Numbered from the stretch's first letter, positions 53,875-62,851 are shown. The stretch is DNA of 64,000 nucleotides from Rosistilla oblonga (GCF_007751715.1 NZ_CP036292.1:6083339-6147338), one strand, 5' to 3'. A program made the numbers and translations. The notes: a model not told the origin generated them from the letters alone.

Positions 53875-54312
53875 CGGTTGTCTTCCTCCTGTTGCAAGGA
53901 AGAGGAAATGAATCCTCTACCTTTCAACCTAATTACGCCCCAATCGCCAGGTCAAGAGAGAAATCGAATCGGCAAAAAAATTGCGGTTGCCGTAATCCGG
54001 CCCTTTGGGGCAGCGATCGCATTGGCAAATCCAGCGTGCCGGAGTTGCCAAGGGTTGGCGAAAAGGCAGGGCCTCATGAGGACCGAAGGTCCGGCAATTT
54101 GCATAGCCCAGGCGTAACGCCTGGGTAAACGGCAAGGCGAACAGACACAACAAGAAGGGCCAACGGCCCGCCGGTCGATCGACGTGCGACCGCGTTGCGG
54201 GCCGTGCGTGTTACGACGATCGAACCCGGTGGTGTTCGCTGTGCTCAAACCACCGGCTACCTTATTTGGTCCCATCGGGATCCGGGATCGATCGACCGTG
54301 GTCGCGATTCCA
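53875..54312. other. Intergenic region holding one copy of a dispersed repeat
   Basis: About 440 bp between convergent and divergent genes. It carries a repeat unit at 54078-54265 (see next entry). No ORF with recognised content. Confidence 0.5.
54078..54264. repeat. Dispersed intergenic repeat (copy A)
   Basis: The block starts with GAGGACCGAAGGTCCGGC, continues ATTTGCATAGCCCAGGCGTA and CTGGGTAAACGGCAA, and includes GGGCCAACGGCCC and a tail ending in CTCAAACCACCGGCTACCTT. The same arrangement, partly in tandem, appears at 57790-57999. Each piece is a small hairpin: GACCGAAGGTC, CCCAGGC.../GCCTGGG and GGGCCAACGGCCC. Confidence 0.7.
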
Positions 54313-55239
54313 CTAATCCGACGTACCGAAAAACGGGAACATCTTGCGAATCTCTTCGTTGGACGGCTGAAAACCATACTCGCAGATCTCGAAGGCTTCA
54401 GCATATTTAACCTGCTCGCCCCGTTCGGGTCCGTACCAGCGATTGAGTGCCTGGCGATACTGACGCGACTCCGCACCGGCCCGTTGATCCCAACGTTCGC
54501 GCAGCCATTCTCGACGCAACTCGGGCTGCGACGCTGGCGGCACCAGTGCCATTTTTTCGGCGTTCCCCAACGCTCCTCCCTCAAACGTTTGCGACTCCAA
54601 CGCCATCAACGCGTCGACTTTCTGTTCGAAGACGTCATCGATAGCTACCGCGATATCGGGATCAAACGGATAGGGTTTCTTGAAACGGTCGCTCGAATAA
54701 AGAAACAACGGGTTCTTTTTCAGAGCGGGGACGTCGGGGCAGAAAAAGGGAACCGTGACCATAAACGCGGCATCCTGTACCAAGACACCGACGTAGCGAT
54801 GGTCGGGATGATAGTCCCAGGGCCGATGCGCGATCACGATGTCGGCGTCCCACTCACGAATCAAGCGCGTGATCGTGCGACGATTTTCGAGCGTCGGCAT
54901 CAATTCACCGTCGTGGATATCGAGAACCTGCGAAGTCACTCCCAACCGTTTTGCGACCTCCGCCGATTCCGCGATGCGTCGTTTTGCCAGAGCACCGCCG
55001 GCCATCTGCCAATGGCCGATATCGCCATTGGTTACCGAAACCAGTTTGACGTGATGCCCCTGTTTGGCCCACAGCGCCGCCGTCCCGCCGCTCTTGTATT
55101 CCGCATCATCGGGATGCGCTCCAAAACAGATGATCCGCAGCTTTGCGTCGTCGCTATCCTCGTTGCCCTCAGCCCAAATCGAATTCGAACTCGCAACCAA
55201 CATAACCGCCAGCGTGAACAACAGCTTGCAGTATCTCAT
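54313..55239 (-). CDS. PIG-L family N-acetylglucosaminyl deacetylase-like protein
   Basis: 308 aa with a signal peptide (MRYCKLLFTLAVMLVASSNSIWA). The zinc site motif AHPDDAE is at 41-47 (H42, D44/D45) and the second HPDH at 144-147. PIG-L/LmbE enzymes deacetylate N-acetylglucosamine conjugates, for example in bacillithiol or mycothiol synthesis, or act on other substrates when exported, as here. Position next to a secreted two-domain hydrolase suggests a polysaccharide-related role, but that is inference. Confidence 0.85.
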   Translation of the reverse strand: MRYCKLLFTLAVMLVASSNSIWAEGNEDSDDAKLRIICFGAHPDDAEYKSGGTAALWAKQGHHVKLVSVTNGDIGHWQMAGGALAKRRIAESAEVAKRLGVTSQVLDIHDGELMPTLENRRTITRLIREWDADIVIAHRPWDYHPDHRYVGVLVQDAAFMVTVPFFCPDVPALKKNPLFLYSSDRFKKPYPFDPDIAVAIDDVFEQKVDALMALESQTFEGGALGNAEKMALVPPASQPELRREWLRERWDQRAGAESRQYRQALNRWYGPERGEQVKYAEAFEICEYGFQPSNEEIRKMFPFFGTSD

Positions 55240-55391
55240 GGTCTCTTTCCTTTACGGCGTTATAAAATCGGTTGCAGCGTCGCTCACGTTTCGCTTGCCG
55301 CAACGGAGTCGCCATTCTCATTGAACGACGACTCAACTTCAAGAAATCGATTGGCGAGTTTCATCGCCAGCGGGCTCCCTGCCCATCGAGC

Positions 55392-55438
55392 ATCCGGTGG
55401 AGCGGCGAGACCGAGGCAACGACGCTCCACCGCCGGAT
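55392..55438. repeat. Hairpin between two leftward genes
   Basis: GGTGGAGCG (55396-55404) and CGCTCCACC (55423-55431) form a 9-bp stem, with outer ATCCG / CGGAT pairing across a small bulge. No T-tract. REP-like, in the gap between the hydrolase stop and the PIG-L gene start. Confidence 0.5.
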
Positions 55439-55448
55439 CAAACACGTG

Positions 55449-57563
55449 CTACGGCAGCAACGTCTTGATCAAGAAGTCGCCCGCCGCCTGATCGGACTCT
55501 TTGCCGGTGGCTAGCTGAGCGCCGGACTCCGCAGCCGTCGCGCGATATGCGGCAAACACCGGATCGAACAACACCTGGCCGTCGGCGTCCGACAGCGACT
55601 TCTTTTTGCCATCGACGGGATTGGCCAACAGCAGAGGTCGCGGCGCACAGAGTGCAGCCAGCTGAGAAACATCGGCCACCTTGAGAAGGTTCGGGGCATA
55701 AACCCACATCGGTTGCGGCAGCGGATCGGCGATCGCATCGACGAAACTGCCGATCGTCCACTGTGTCGCCACGGCATCGATCTCATCGGAAAGGGCGGCG
55801 GCGAGCATCGCGATCAAACCAGTACTTCCGCGACCGTAAACGGCGACCTTGCCAAACTCTTCCTGCCCCGAAAGCGTGCGGGCGGCAGCGATCACATCCC
55901 AAGCCTGCTGAGCCAACAGCGGCCGACCGAGCACGATCGCGTCGCTGGCACACTGATTCGGATTGACCTTCCCTTCTCCCAGAGACCGCACGTCGAGCGC
56001 CAAAACGGCGATCGGTTGGTCGAGCAAACGTCCCACCGTTTCCGACTTCATCGCGGCCTGCTTGCCACCGGCGTCGAGAACGATCACCAACGGCAACGGC
56101 CCTTGGGCATCTTCGGGCTGGATCAACAGAGCCGGAACTTCCAGATCGCGTTCGGTTCGAAGCGAGAGCCGCTTGACGCTGCGTCCTTCCCAATCAAATG
56201 CTCCGTGATCCGCTGGAGCCGATTCGAATTCGACCGGCTTGCCACCCAAGGTCTCCCAGAGCTTGCCGCGCAAGTCTTTCGCCCAAGCAGCATATTCGTC
56301 GGCGTCGCTTGGCACGTCAGCATAACCTTGCACCAATCGGTCGGCTTCTTCACGCACCAGATCGACGTAGGTCTTCGCATCAGCCGGCAATTTGCCGTCT
56401 TTAAATACATACAGATCCTTTGAACTTCGGTCTTCCAACGGAATCTCCGGTTCGGCAACGGGAGATCCATCGCCACGCCCCTGCAGAAAACGGTTGAACC
56501 AGCCATACCCTGCCTCGCGCAGCGGCTTCGACCATCCGTGACCAGCCGGTGCTTCGCTCAACGCTACTTGGTCGGCCGAATCGTAGAGACCATAGATCTG
56601 TTGAGCGCGACGAATCGTATCGCGAGTACCAACGATCGGGAAAATCGGATCCTTCTGGCCATTGCCCGCCATAAACGGACGCGGCGCGGCGAGGCCAACA
56701 AACTGGAACTGCTCCATGTGCTGAGCGATCCCCGGCAGATGATTGCAGATGCAGTGATTGCCCCCGTCTTTGATCCAAGCTTCATAAGAACACAGACAAC
56801 AGAACGACGCCCCCGCAGCAAACCGACTCTCGACCGGCATCGCATACATCGTGTTTAGCCCGCCGCCGGAATTCCCCGCGATTCCAATCCGCTTCGGATC
56901 AACATCCGCACGCGTCTCCAAATAGTCGACCGACCGGATGCTGTCCCACAACATGTAACGCAGGTTGGTGTGCCCAACCAGCATCGCAGGGTAGCTGACC
57001 GCGTGCCCATTGCCCCGCAGCCTTCGCTCCCCTTGGCCAACCGGATCATAAGCCAACACCACGTATCCCTGCCGGACCAATCCCAGCTGGGCGGTGCGAT
57101 AGAGATCGTAATTCTTCCCCTCTTCCATCGCATGTCCCGCGGTCACAACGATTGCCGGCATCGGTTCTTCGATACCTTTTGGAACATAGAGATTCGCCGT
57201 CACATAAAAGCCGGGGAAGCTTTCAAATGCGAGATTCTCGATCGTATAGCCATCCCGATCGGCTCGCCCCGTCACCTGAACGTTCAGCGGCGTCTTCTCG
57301 GGCCACGGCAACAAACCGATCGCATCTCGCAACTCATTCGCAAGCGGCTCTTTTGCGTTTTCCCAAGCCTGCTTTCCCGTGGGATCGACATGCTGGCGGC
57401 TGATCTCCACACAGGCGTCGATATTAAATCGCAACGCATTGGCACTGTCGGGCAGGCCGTCTTGATAGACGTTCCACGGATCGGGTTCAGCGGCAAACGC
57501 CGAGCCTGAGACAACCGCGTTAACGAGAAGCGCCATCGCGATGGCTGACTGCAAGAATTTCAT
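55449..57563 (-). CDS. Large secreted protein with two alpha/beta hydrolase-like modules
   Basis: 704 aa from ATG 57563, chosen for the signal peptide (MKFLQSAIAMALLVNAVVSGSAFA); a longer frame upstream lacks one. The first module (about 60-360) resembles acetylxylan esterase/dienelactone hydrolase-type folds with nucleophile S232 (AGNSGGGLNTMY), an Asp (NGQKDPIFPI) and a His (PAGHGWSKP). The second (about 460-704) has a degenerate elbow (GRGSTG, S580). It lies just left of the PIG-L gene and likely acts on polysaccharide esters. Confidence 0.78.
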   Translation of the reverse strand: MKFLQSAIAMALLVNAVVSGSAFAAEPDPWNVYQDGLPDSANALRFNIDACVEISRQHVDPTGKQAWENAKEPLANELRDAIGLLPWPEKTPLNVQVTGRADRDGYTIENLAFESFPGFYVTANLYVPKGIEEPMPAIVVTAGHAMEEGKNYDLYRTAQLGLVRQGYVVLAYDPVGQGERRLRGNGHAVSYPAMLVGHTNLRYMLWDSIRSVDYLETRADVDPKRIGIAGNSGGGLNTMYAMPVESRFAAGASFCCLCSYEAWIKDGGNHCICNHLPGIAQHMEQFQFVGLAAPRPFMAGNGQKDPIFPIVGTRDTIRRAQQIYGLYDSADQVALSEAPAGHGWSKPLREAGYGWFNRFLQGRGDGSPVAEPEIPLEDRSSKDLYVFKDGKLPADAKTYVDLVREEADRLVQGYADVPSDADEYAAWAKDLRGKLWETLGGKPVEFESAPADHGAFDWEGRSVKRLSLRTERDLEVPALLIQPEDAQGPLPLVIVLDAGGKQAAMKSETVGRLLDQPIAVLALDVRSLGEGKVNPNQCASDAIVLGRPLLAQQAWDVIAAARTLSGQEEFGKVAVYGRGSTGLIAMLAAALSDEIDAVATQWTIGSFVDAIADPLPQPMWVYAPNLLKVADVSQLAALCAPRPLLLANPVDGKKKSLSDADGQVLFDPVFAAYRATAAESGAQLATGKESDQAAGDFLIKTLLP

Positions 57564-57789
57564 GGTGCAATTTCTCTTAGGGTGGGAGAGTGTTGGGGTG
57601 GGGAGAGCGAAGCGATCTGCCGGAATCAGAACCCAACAAAGGAGGTTCCACCGGAACACCGGCCACGCGTCCATCGCAGCCGGCCAGTCCGCTCACCAAC
57701 AGGATACAAACAATCGATCGAGCCAACATCGAATCGGTTCCTGAAAACCAAAATATTACGTCGGCCGCCGACTAAGACATCAGCCTCAA

Positions 57790-57860
57790 GAGGACCGAAG
57801 GGCCGACGATTTGCATAGCTCAGGCAGAAGGCCTGGGTAAACGGCAACGCGAACAACGCA
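57790..57860. repeat. Dispersed intergenic repeat (copy B)
   Basis: Begins GAGGACCGAAGGGCCGACGA and continues through the GCATAGCTCAGGCAGAAGGC block. It is 76 bp upstream of an almost identical copy, so the unit has been tandemly duplicated here. Confidence 0.7.
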
Positions 57861-57865
57861 CTCAC

Positions 57866-57999
57866 GAGGACCGAAGGTCCGGCGATTTGCATAGCCCAGG
57901 CAGAAGGCCTGGGTAAACGGCAATGCGAACAACGCACAACAAGAAGGGCCAACGGCCCGGTGCCCGATGGCATTCGCTACGCTCAAACGACCGGCTACC
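57866..57999. repeat. Dispersed intergenic repeat (copy C)
   Basis: Begins GAGGACCGAAGGTCCGGCGA and ends with CTCAAACGACCGGCTACCTT, matching copy A closely, including the GGGCCAACGGCCC hairpin missing from copy B. Confidence 0.7.
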
Positions 58000-58044
58000 T
58001 TCGGGAACCGACCGTGCGATTGCTGGCGTTTGCGAAAGCAGCGT

Positions 58045-59505
58045 CTAACGTTTCAGACGGACTACCTGTTCAGCGATGTAGTGCGGCGTTGCACCTTCGG
58101 AACGAGTGCTCAATCGACCGACGATCCCGACCTGTTGGTTGAGCATTCGCCGGGCGTTGATTCCAACCGCTGGGGACAAGTAGGCGATCGTCTGGCCATC
58201 GCGATCGGTCAGCGCAAAGGGTGGTGCTTCGGGTCGCGAAGAATAAACTTCGACTAACCAGCCCTCCCGATCGTACCGCGGCGCCGATGCGACACGTGGC
58301 GACGTAGTGGTTGGTGCGGCAGCGGGCGCCGCTGGTGCGGGTGTCGACAATCCCATCGGTTGTCCACTGCGGCGACTAGCGATCTCACGATACTGGTCGA
58401 TCCGATCGATCAGCAATCGAGCGCGGCCGCGATCGACGGGGTCGGTCGAGGTTTGGATCAACAGTTCGACATCCGAACGCAACGCTTCGGCTTGCCGCGG
58501 CGAAGCTTCCGACGCCATCAAGCGAGCCAACTCCATCTGCATCTGCTGCAACTGCCCCGAACCGGCTCCGGTTCGATCGCCCGGGAACGCTGCCGAAGCT
58601 GGCAGGTTCTGGCTGGCAGTCCGCTCGCGCGGCGGAGCCGATCGATAGGCCTGCGTCCACGAAGAATCGGTCGCTTCGACTTGTTCGACCTGTGAATCTT
58701 GATCTGCCATGTCGCGGACGCGGATGTCGTTGGCAACACTCATCCGACTGCGAAACGATCCGCGTGGCTCGACTTCGACATGACTCACCTGAGCGATTTC
58801 CGCGTCCCCGATCACGCTCCCTCCCGCCTCGACGACTTCGCGCTGAGCGGCTTCCATATCAAACGGAGCTGGCGGGGCATCGACATCATTTGCCGAATCG
58901 GCTGGTTCGTCGCTCGCTCGCTCCGCTGTGGGAACCGCGCCGGCGAGCAACATGTTCTTTCGTTCGCTCTGCAATTTCGCCATCGCCTCGCGGCTCTTAA
59001 CGATCTGACTGTCGTGAACCCAACGGAACTCTCCCGGTGGCGGGACGATCCGCAGCCACGATTCCTGCTCGCCCGATTCGGTCTCGCGGCTGGTATTCCC
59101 GATCAACGCAACGGTTTCGCCGACTTGGAACTGGACCTGCCAGCGATACTTGCGAGCTCGACCTAGGTTGGTGCCGATCCACGCGACCGCATCGGGATCG
59201 AGGATCGTTCCCGTCGTCCCATCGGCATCGATCTCCACCTGGTCCGCTGGCACCCAGCAGAAACTCGTCTCCGGTGGCCGGATCCCCAGCCAACCGTCGT
59301 CGGTTTCCAGATAAACCTCCAGCGCTTCGCCCTCGATCAACCGATCGGTTCGATAGTGCTCGCCCGATGGTCCGCAGCGGGCGTAGCTGCCAGCTTCGCT
59401 GACATACACGGTGTAGGGTTCATCGACCGGACCGGCGGCAAAGGCAGCCGAGGTGAGGATCGAAACTGTCGTCGATAGAATGGTGACGCAAAGTGTCCGC
59501 AGCAT
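58045..59505 (-). CDS. Secreted protein with SH3-like domains
   Basis: 486 aa with a signal peptide ending near AFA (residue 23). Two SH3-type beta repeats are visible in the N half: residues about 30-100 (EPYTVYVSEAGSYARCGPSG...WLGIRPPETSFCWVPADQ) and about 110-170 (RWQVQFQVGETVALIGNTS...WLRIVPPPGEFRWVHDSQ). The middle is Ala/Glu-rich, probably a coil or disordered linker, and the C terminus (about 430-486) resembles another SH3-like fold. Such proteins may bind peptidoglycan or proteins at the envelope; function unknown. Confidence 0.75.
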   Translation of the reverse strand: MLRTLCVTILSTTVSILTSAAFAAGPVDEPYTVYVSEAGSYARCGPSGEHYRTDRLIEGEALEVYLETDDGWLGIRPPETSFCWVPADQVEIDADGTTGTILDPDAVAWIGTNLGRARKYRWQVQFQVGETVALIGNTSRETESGEQESWLRIVPPPGEFRWVHDSQIVKSREAMAKLQSERKNMLLAGAVPTAERASDEPADSANDVDAPPAPFDMEAAQREVVEAGGSVIGDAEIAQVSHVEVEPRGSFRSRMSVANDIRVRDMADQDSQVEQVEATDSSWTQAYRSAPPRERTASQNLPASAAFPGDRTGAGSGQLQQMQMELARLMASEASPRQAEALRSDVELLIQTSTDPVDRGRARLLIDRIDQYREIASRRSGQPMGLSTPAPAAPAAAPTTTSPRVASAPRYDREGWLVEVYSSRPEAPPFALTDRDGQTIAYLSPAVGINARRMLNQQVGIVGRLSTRSEGATPHYIAEQVVRLKR

Positions 59506-59603
59506 AAGAGATCTCCTTGATGCTGCGTATTACAGAATCTACCCCGGGGGGAACAACCCCGATCGGCGCACGATCGACTCGCCGCCCTAACGATTCGACC
59601 AAC

Positions 59604-59643
59604 CAATAAAAAACGCTGCAAAGCCGATATCAGCATTTGCAGC
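59604..59643 (-). terminator. Intrinsic terminator of the Tyr-rich gene
   Basis: On the minus strand ACGCTGCAAA ... TTTGCAGCGT (10-bp stem) is followed by TTTTTTATT. It lies about 50 bases after the stop of the leftward gene at 59695. Confidence 0.8.
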
Positions 59644-59694
59644 GTCGATGAAATGGTGGCCGCCCGAAGCAGCTACGAATTCCAGGCGATAAAC

Positions 59695-60018
59695 CTAGAA
59701 TCCAATCCGCAGCGACATGCCAGGACTACGGACCGATACGCCGCCATACGGTGCGTATACAGGGACCGGAGCGTAGACGGCAGGGGGTGCGTAGTAGCGT
59801 CGGACGGGTGGCGCGACGTAGTAGCTGGCGCGGGGAGCATAGTAGCTCGTATACGGCGCACGATAGCTGTAGGTGTACGCGGGTCGATAGGCGCGGACAA
59901 CCGGCGCCGGTGCATAATAGCCGCGGTATCCCATGCGGTAGGGATAGCGAGCCATCGCGGTTGAACTGGCCGACAGAATTGCAACGGCCGCGCATAATAA
60001 TAAGAGCCGTTTGAACAT
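59695..60018 (-). CDS. Small secreted tyrosine-rich protein
   Basis: 107 aa with a signal peptide (MFKRLLLLCAAVAILSASSTAMA). The mature part of about 84 residues has 19 tyrosines and many Pro, Ala and Arg in YxxxxYYAP-like repeats (GYYAPAPVV, TSYYAPRASYYVAP). Strong AGGGGAAAA ribosome binding site and a clear terminator point to efficient expression. No known domain; similar short Tyr/Pro repeats occur in secreted planctomycete proteins. Possibly cell-surface or matrix related. Confidence 0.7.
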   Translation of the reverse strand: MFKRLLLLCAAVAILSASSTAMARYPYRMGYRGYYAPAPVVRAYRPAYTYSYRAPYTSYYAPRASYYVAPPVRRYYAPPAVYAPVPVYAPYGGVSVRSPGMSLRIGF

Positions 60019-60356
60019 TGTTTTCCCCTCGAGAGTCGGTTTGCTGAAAAGTGTTTCTGTTTTAAAGTAAGCTCTGCAGGCGAAATCGAATCGCCGCGGC
60101 TAGCGTTATGTCAGTTCCAATTTTACGCTGCCGCAAAGCGAACTGGCGCGCCGAGTTGTGAATTCGCCGATTATTCTGCAAGCCGCCGCCATCGAGCGCG
60201 TCAATCGCTCGAAAAAAATGCGCCGACAACTCCGCGGTTCCTGTTCGCCGAAGAGACACTTAGCCGCCGACGCACCTTCGGCTCCAACATCTCGCCCAGT
60301 TTTACTCCACACGCCCCCCAGTGACTCTCCACGCAAAGCGAAGTCGAAGGATTGAT
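60019..60356. other. Intergenic region between divergent genes
   Basis: About 340 bp. Contains the promoter of the leftward Tyr-rich gene and probably that of the rightward DUF1559-like gene. No ORF with recognised content. Confidence 0.45.
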
Positions 60357-61226
60357 ATGAAACGGTTTTCCCCACGACACGGATTCACCCTTACCGAGGT
60401 GCTGGTGGTGATCGTCGCCGCAGCCATTCTGCTGACCTTGGCTCTGCCGATGCTGCTGTCGATGCGCGAGAACTCGCGGCGGATGACCTGCGAGTACCGC
60501 CTGACTCAAATCGGCGTGGCGATGGCGGAATACCAACTGACCAACGAACACTATCCCGCCGGCACGATCGATTCGCAGTCGCCAATTCAAAACGTCGCCG
60601 AGGGCTTTCATCAAAACTGGATCATCGCGTTGCTGGCCGACTTGGACCAACAGACGCTCGCCGATCAGATCGATCCCGACGCCAGCGTCTATGCCGCCGC
60701 CAACGCCGCGCCGCGCGAGACTCCCTTGGCAATCGTCCGCTGCCCCTCGGACGCCAGCACCTCGCTGCCAACGACCAGCAACTATGCGGGCATCTACGCC
60801 TCGCAGGAAGTACCGATCGACGAACAGAACGACGGGATGCTTTTCTTGAATCGAGGCGTGATGCCAGAAGAGATCGACGGCGGGCTGGAATACACGCTGT
60901 TTGTCGGTGAGAAGTTGAGCGATCCCGCCGAAGACCTGGGCTGGATGAGCGGTACGCGAGCGACGATCCGCAACGTCGGCCATCCGCTGGGGGATGGTTC
61001 GCACATCGACTCGATCCCGACCGATGCCAACGGCGAACCGAACCGACTGTGGGTCGGCGGGCTGGCGAGCCGGCACCCGGGGGGCGTCAACCTGCTGCTG
61101 GGGAGCGGCCGCGTGCGATTCTATTCGGCAAGCGGCGACCAAGAGGTGTTGCAGCAGATGGCGCGGCGATCGAAAGAGCTAGCTGAGACCGACGACACGG
61201 AGATCGCTGTCGAGACGAGCGAGTAA
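60357..61226 (+). CDS. DUF1559-type prepilin-like protein, divergent
   Basis: 289 aa from ATG 60357 (MKRFSPRHGFTLTEVLVVIVAAAILLTLALPMLLSMRE). The GFTLTEV prepilin cleavage site is clear, and the body has NSRRMTCEYRLTQIGVAMAEYQ and VRCPSDASTS typical of the family. The H-X9-DG end is altered: HPGGVNLLLGSG, with Asp changed to Ser. The protein has a longer acidic tail (ELAETDDTEIAVETSE). The altered motif suggests a divergent or pseudo-DUF1559 type. Confidence 0.8.
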   Translation: MKRFSPRHGFTLTEVLVVIVAAAILLTLALPMLLSMRENSRRMTCEYRLTQIGVAMAEYQLTNEHYPAGTIDSQSPIQNVAEGFHQNWIIALLADLDQQTLADQIDPDASVYAAANAAPRETPLAIVRCPSDASTSLPTTSNYAGIYASQEVPIDEQNDGMLFLNRGVMPEEIDGGLEYTLFVGEKLSDPAEDLGWMSGTRATIRNVGHPLGDGSHIDSIPTDANGEPNRLWVGGLASRHPGGVNLLLGSGRVRFYSASGDQEVLQQMARRSKELAETDDTEIAVETSE

Positions 61227-61236
61227 CACCCGACGG

Positions 61237-62379
61237 CTAATACGCCGCCTGATAGAGCGCCAGCAGGTTCTCGGCGTTCACTGGAATCGGATTAAACGTG
61301 CCGGTCCACTGCTGGGTGGCATCTTCGGCCAGCTGAGGCAGGGCTTCGCGTGGGATCTCCAATTCGCTGAGCTTTGTCTTGAGTCCCGCCTTGCCAACCA
61401 GTTCGGTCACCCGCTGGGCAATCTGCAGCGGCGCATCGTGCTGGCTCTCGCCGGGATCGATTTCCGCCAGCAGTTCCGCATAGAGTTCGGGATAGTCGCG
61501 GCCGTTAAAAAGGACGACGTGGGGCAACATCAAGCCGACGGCTTGGCCATGCGTGATGCCAAAGCGCGCGGTCAGCGGATTTGCGGTGGCGTGAGCCGCG
61601 CCAAGCATCGAGGTTTCGATCGCGATTCCGGCCAGACAGGCACCGAACTGCATCTCGCCGCGGGCTTCGAGGTCGTCGCCGACTTCCAAGACTCGCGCCA
61701 GATTGCCGGCGATCATGCGGAAGGCTTGGCGGCTGAAAGTCGAAGAGACGGCGTTGCGCCGCGTCGTGACATGGGTCTCCAGCGCGTGCGACAGAGCGTC
61801 GATTCCGGTCAGCGCCGTGACAGCGTAGGGCTGCGTGAGCGTGAGCGCCGGATCCAACAACGCCACCGCACAGGCGGCTCGCGGATCGCCGCAGGCCATT
61901 TTCACATGGGTCTTCGCATCGCTGATCAACGCAAACGACTGCGCCTCGCTGCCGGTCCCCGAAGTGGTCGGGACGGCGATCATCGGCAGCATGTCGGCTG
62001 TCGCTTTGCCAACGCCCCAATAATCTTTGATCTCGCCGCCACAGCTGTAGACGAAGTTGATTCCTTTGGCACAGTCCATCGAACTGCCGCCGCCGAGCCC
62101 CACGATCAGGTCGGGTTTGACTCGCCGAGCGACTTCGACTCCCGCGTCGATAAAGTCGGTCGTCGGATTTTCGGTGAAGTCGTGGAAGGAATGGACCACC
62201 AGCCCAGCGGCTTCCAGCGACAGCAGGCCGGTACCGAAGTGCCCCGCTTTGACGACGCCGGGGTCGGAAACCACCAACACGGTCCTGGCGCCAAGTTCGA
62301 CGGCGAGGGGGCCAAGTTGCTCGATCACACCAGCGCCAAAGACGATCCGAGGGCGCAGCTGGAAGTCAAAAGGTTGCAT
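61237..62379 (-). CDS. Iron-containing alcohol dehydrogenase
   Basis: 380 aa. NAD(P)-binding GLGGGSSMDCAKG near 95, the iron-binding His in segments such as DALSHALETHVTT and TARFGITHGQAVGLMLPHVVLFN, and the core AVPTTSGTGSEAQSFALI are all standard for the family. Members oxidise primary alcohols, 1,2-propanediol, lactaldehyde or glycerol. Convergent with the DUF1559-like gene, 10 bp apart. Substrate unknown. Confidence 0.9.
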   Translation of the reverse strand: MQPFDFQLRPRIVFGAGVIEQLGPLAVELGARTVLVVSDPGVVKAGHFGTGLLSLEAAGLVVHSFHDFTENPTTDFIDAGVEVARRVKPDLIVGLGGGSSMDCAKGINFVYSCGGEIKDYWGVGKATADMLPMIAVPTTSGTGSEAQSFALISDAKTHVKMACGDPRAACAVALLDPALTLTQPYAVTALTGIDALSHALETHVTTRRNAVSSTFSRQAFRMIAGNLARVLEVGDDLEARGEMQFGACLAGIAIETSMLGAAHATANPLTARFGITHGQAVGLMLPHVVLFNGRDYPELYAELLAEIDPGESQHDAPLQIAQRVTELVGKAGLKTKLSELEIPREALPQLAEDATQQWTGTFNPIPVNAENLLALYQAAY

Positions 62380-62584
62380 CAGCAGGCGGGAAGTGGAGGG
62401 GGAGGGGGGAAGACGCTTCGCAATTCGAGCCTCTTCGTATTGGGTCCGTTCTATTTTTTTAGACTACAGCAAATCTTAGCGGCGGGGAAAGGTCAGGGAA
62501 CTGTCTCCAGTTGCCGATGTAGGAGATTGAGCGGATTGAAAACGGGCCAGCAGGGGAGTCTAGGCTTTCGGGCGAGCCCATTTT

Positions 62585-62614
62585 TTGATATTCTGCGAGG
62601 CTTATAAATATGAT
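62585..62614 (+). promoter_or_regulatory. Promoter of the bL37-like and FabZ-like genes
   Basis: TTGATA (62585-62590), an 18-bp spacer and TATGAT (62609-62614) precede the small ribosomal gene by about 70 bp. The rest of the 62380-62683 intergenic stretch shows nothing else. Confidence 0.5.
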
Positions 62615-62683
62615 CTGCTGAGCCGCAGGGCGCTCGCACGCGACGATATTCCGATCACAACTCACTTTGAAACGAATTAAATC

Positions 62684-62782
62684 ATGGCAAAACCGCACCG
62701 AAAACTGAAGAAAGCGAACCACGGCAAGCGTCCCGCCAACGCAAAGGCTCGCAAAGCGAAACGCAAAAAACTGCGTACCTAA
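62684..62782 (+). CDS. bL37-like small ribosomal protein
   Basis: 32 aa: MAKPHRKLKKANHGKRPANAKARKAKRKKLRT in two pieces MAKPHRKLKKANHGKRP and ANAKARKAKRKKLRT. Very basic, with the core KANHGKRPxNA that I recall from the small ribosomal protein bL37 of actinobacteria and other phyla. bL37 is a short 50S component. It lies on a good promoter and is about 70 bp ahead of the FabZ-like gene. The identification rests on a short recalled motif, but coding of a lysine-rich polypeptide in a gene-free spacer supports it. Confidence 0.7.
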   Translation: MAKPHRKLKKANHGKRPANAKARKAKRKKLRT

Positions 62783-62851
62783 TCGCTAGCCGTCGCCCGT
62801 AGGTTCTCCAGCTCGCCCGTTCGCCAAACTCTTTCGAAAAGCGTAAATCCT

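Larger units (their letters stand above)
57564..58044. other. Intergenic region holding tandem copies of the dispersed repeat
   Basis: About 480 bp with no gene. 57790-57860 and 57866-57999 hold two further copies of the repeat seen at 54078. Confidence 0.55.

Noticed and set aside
54184-55491. Long plus-strand ORF (435 codons)
   Set aside because: It is antisense to the PIG-L gene, whose AHPDDAE and HPDH motifs are clear; the antisense product has no recognisable motif.
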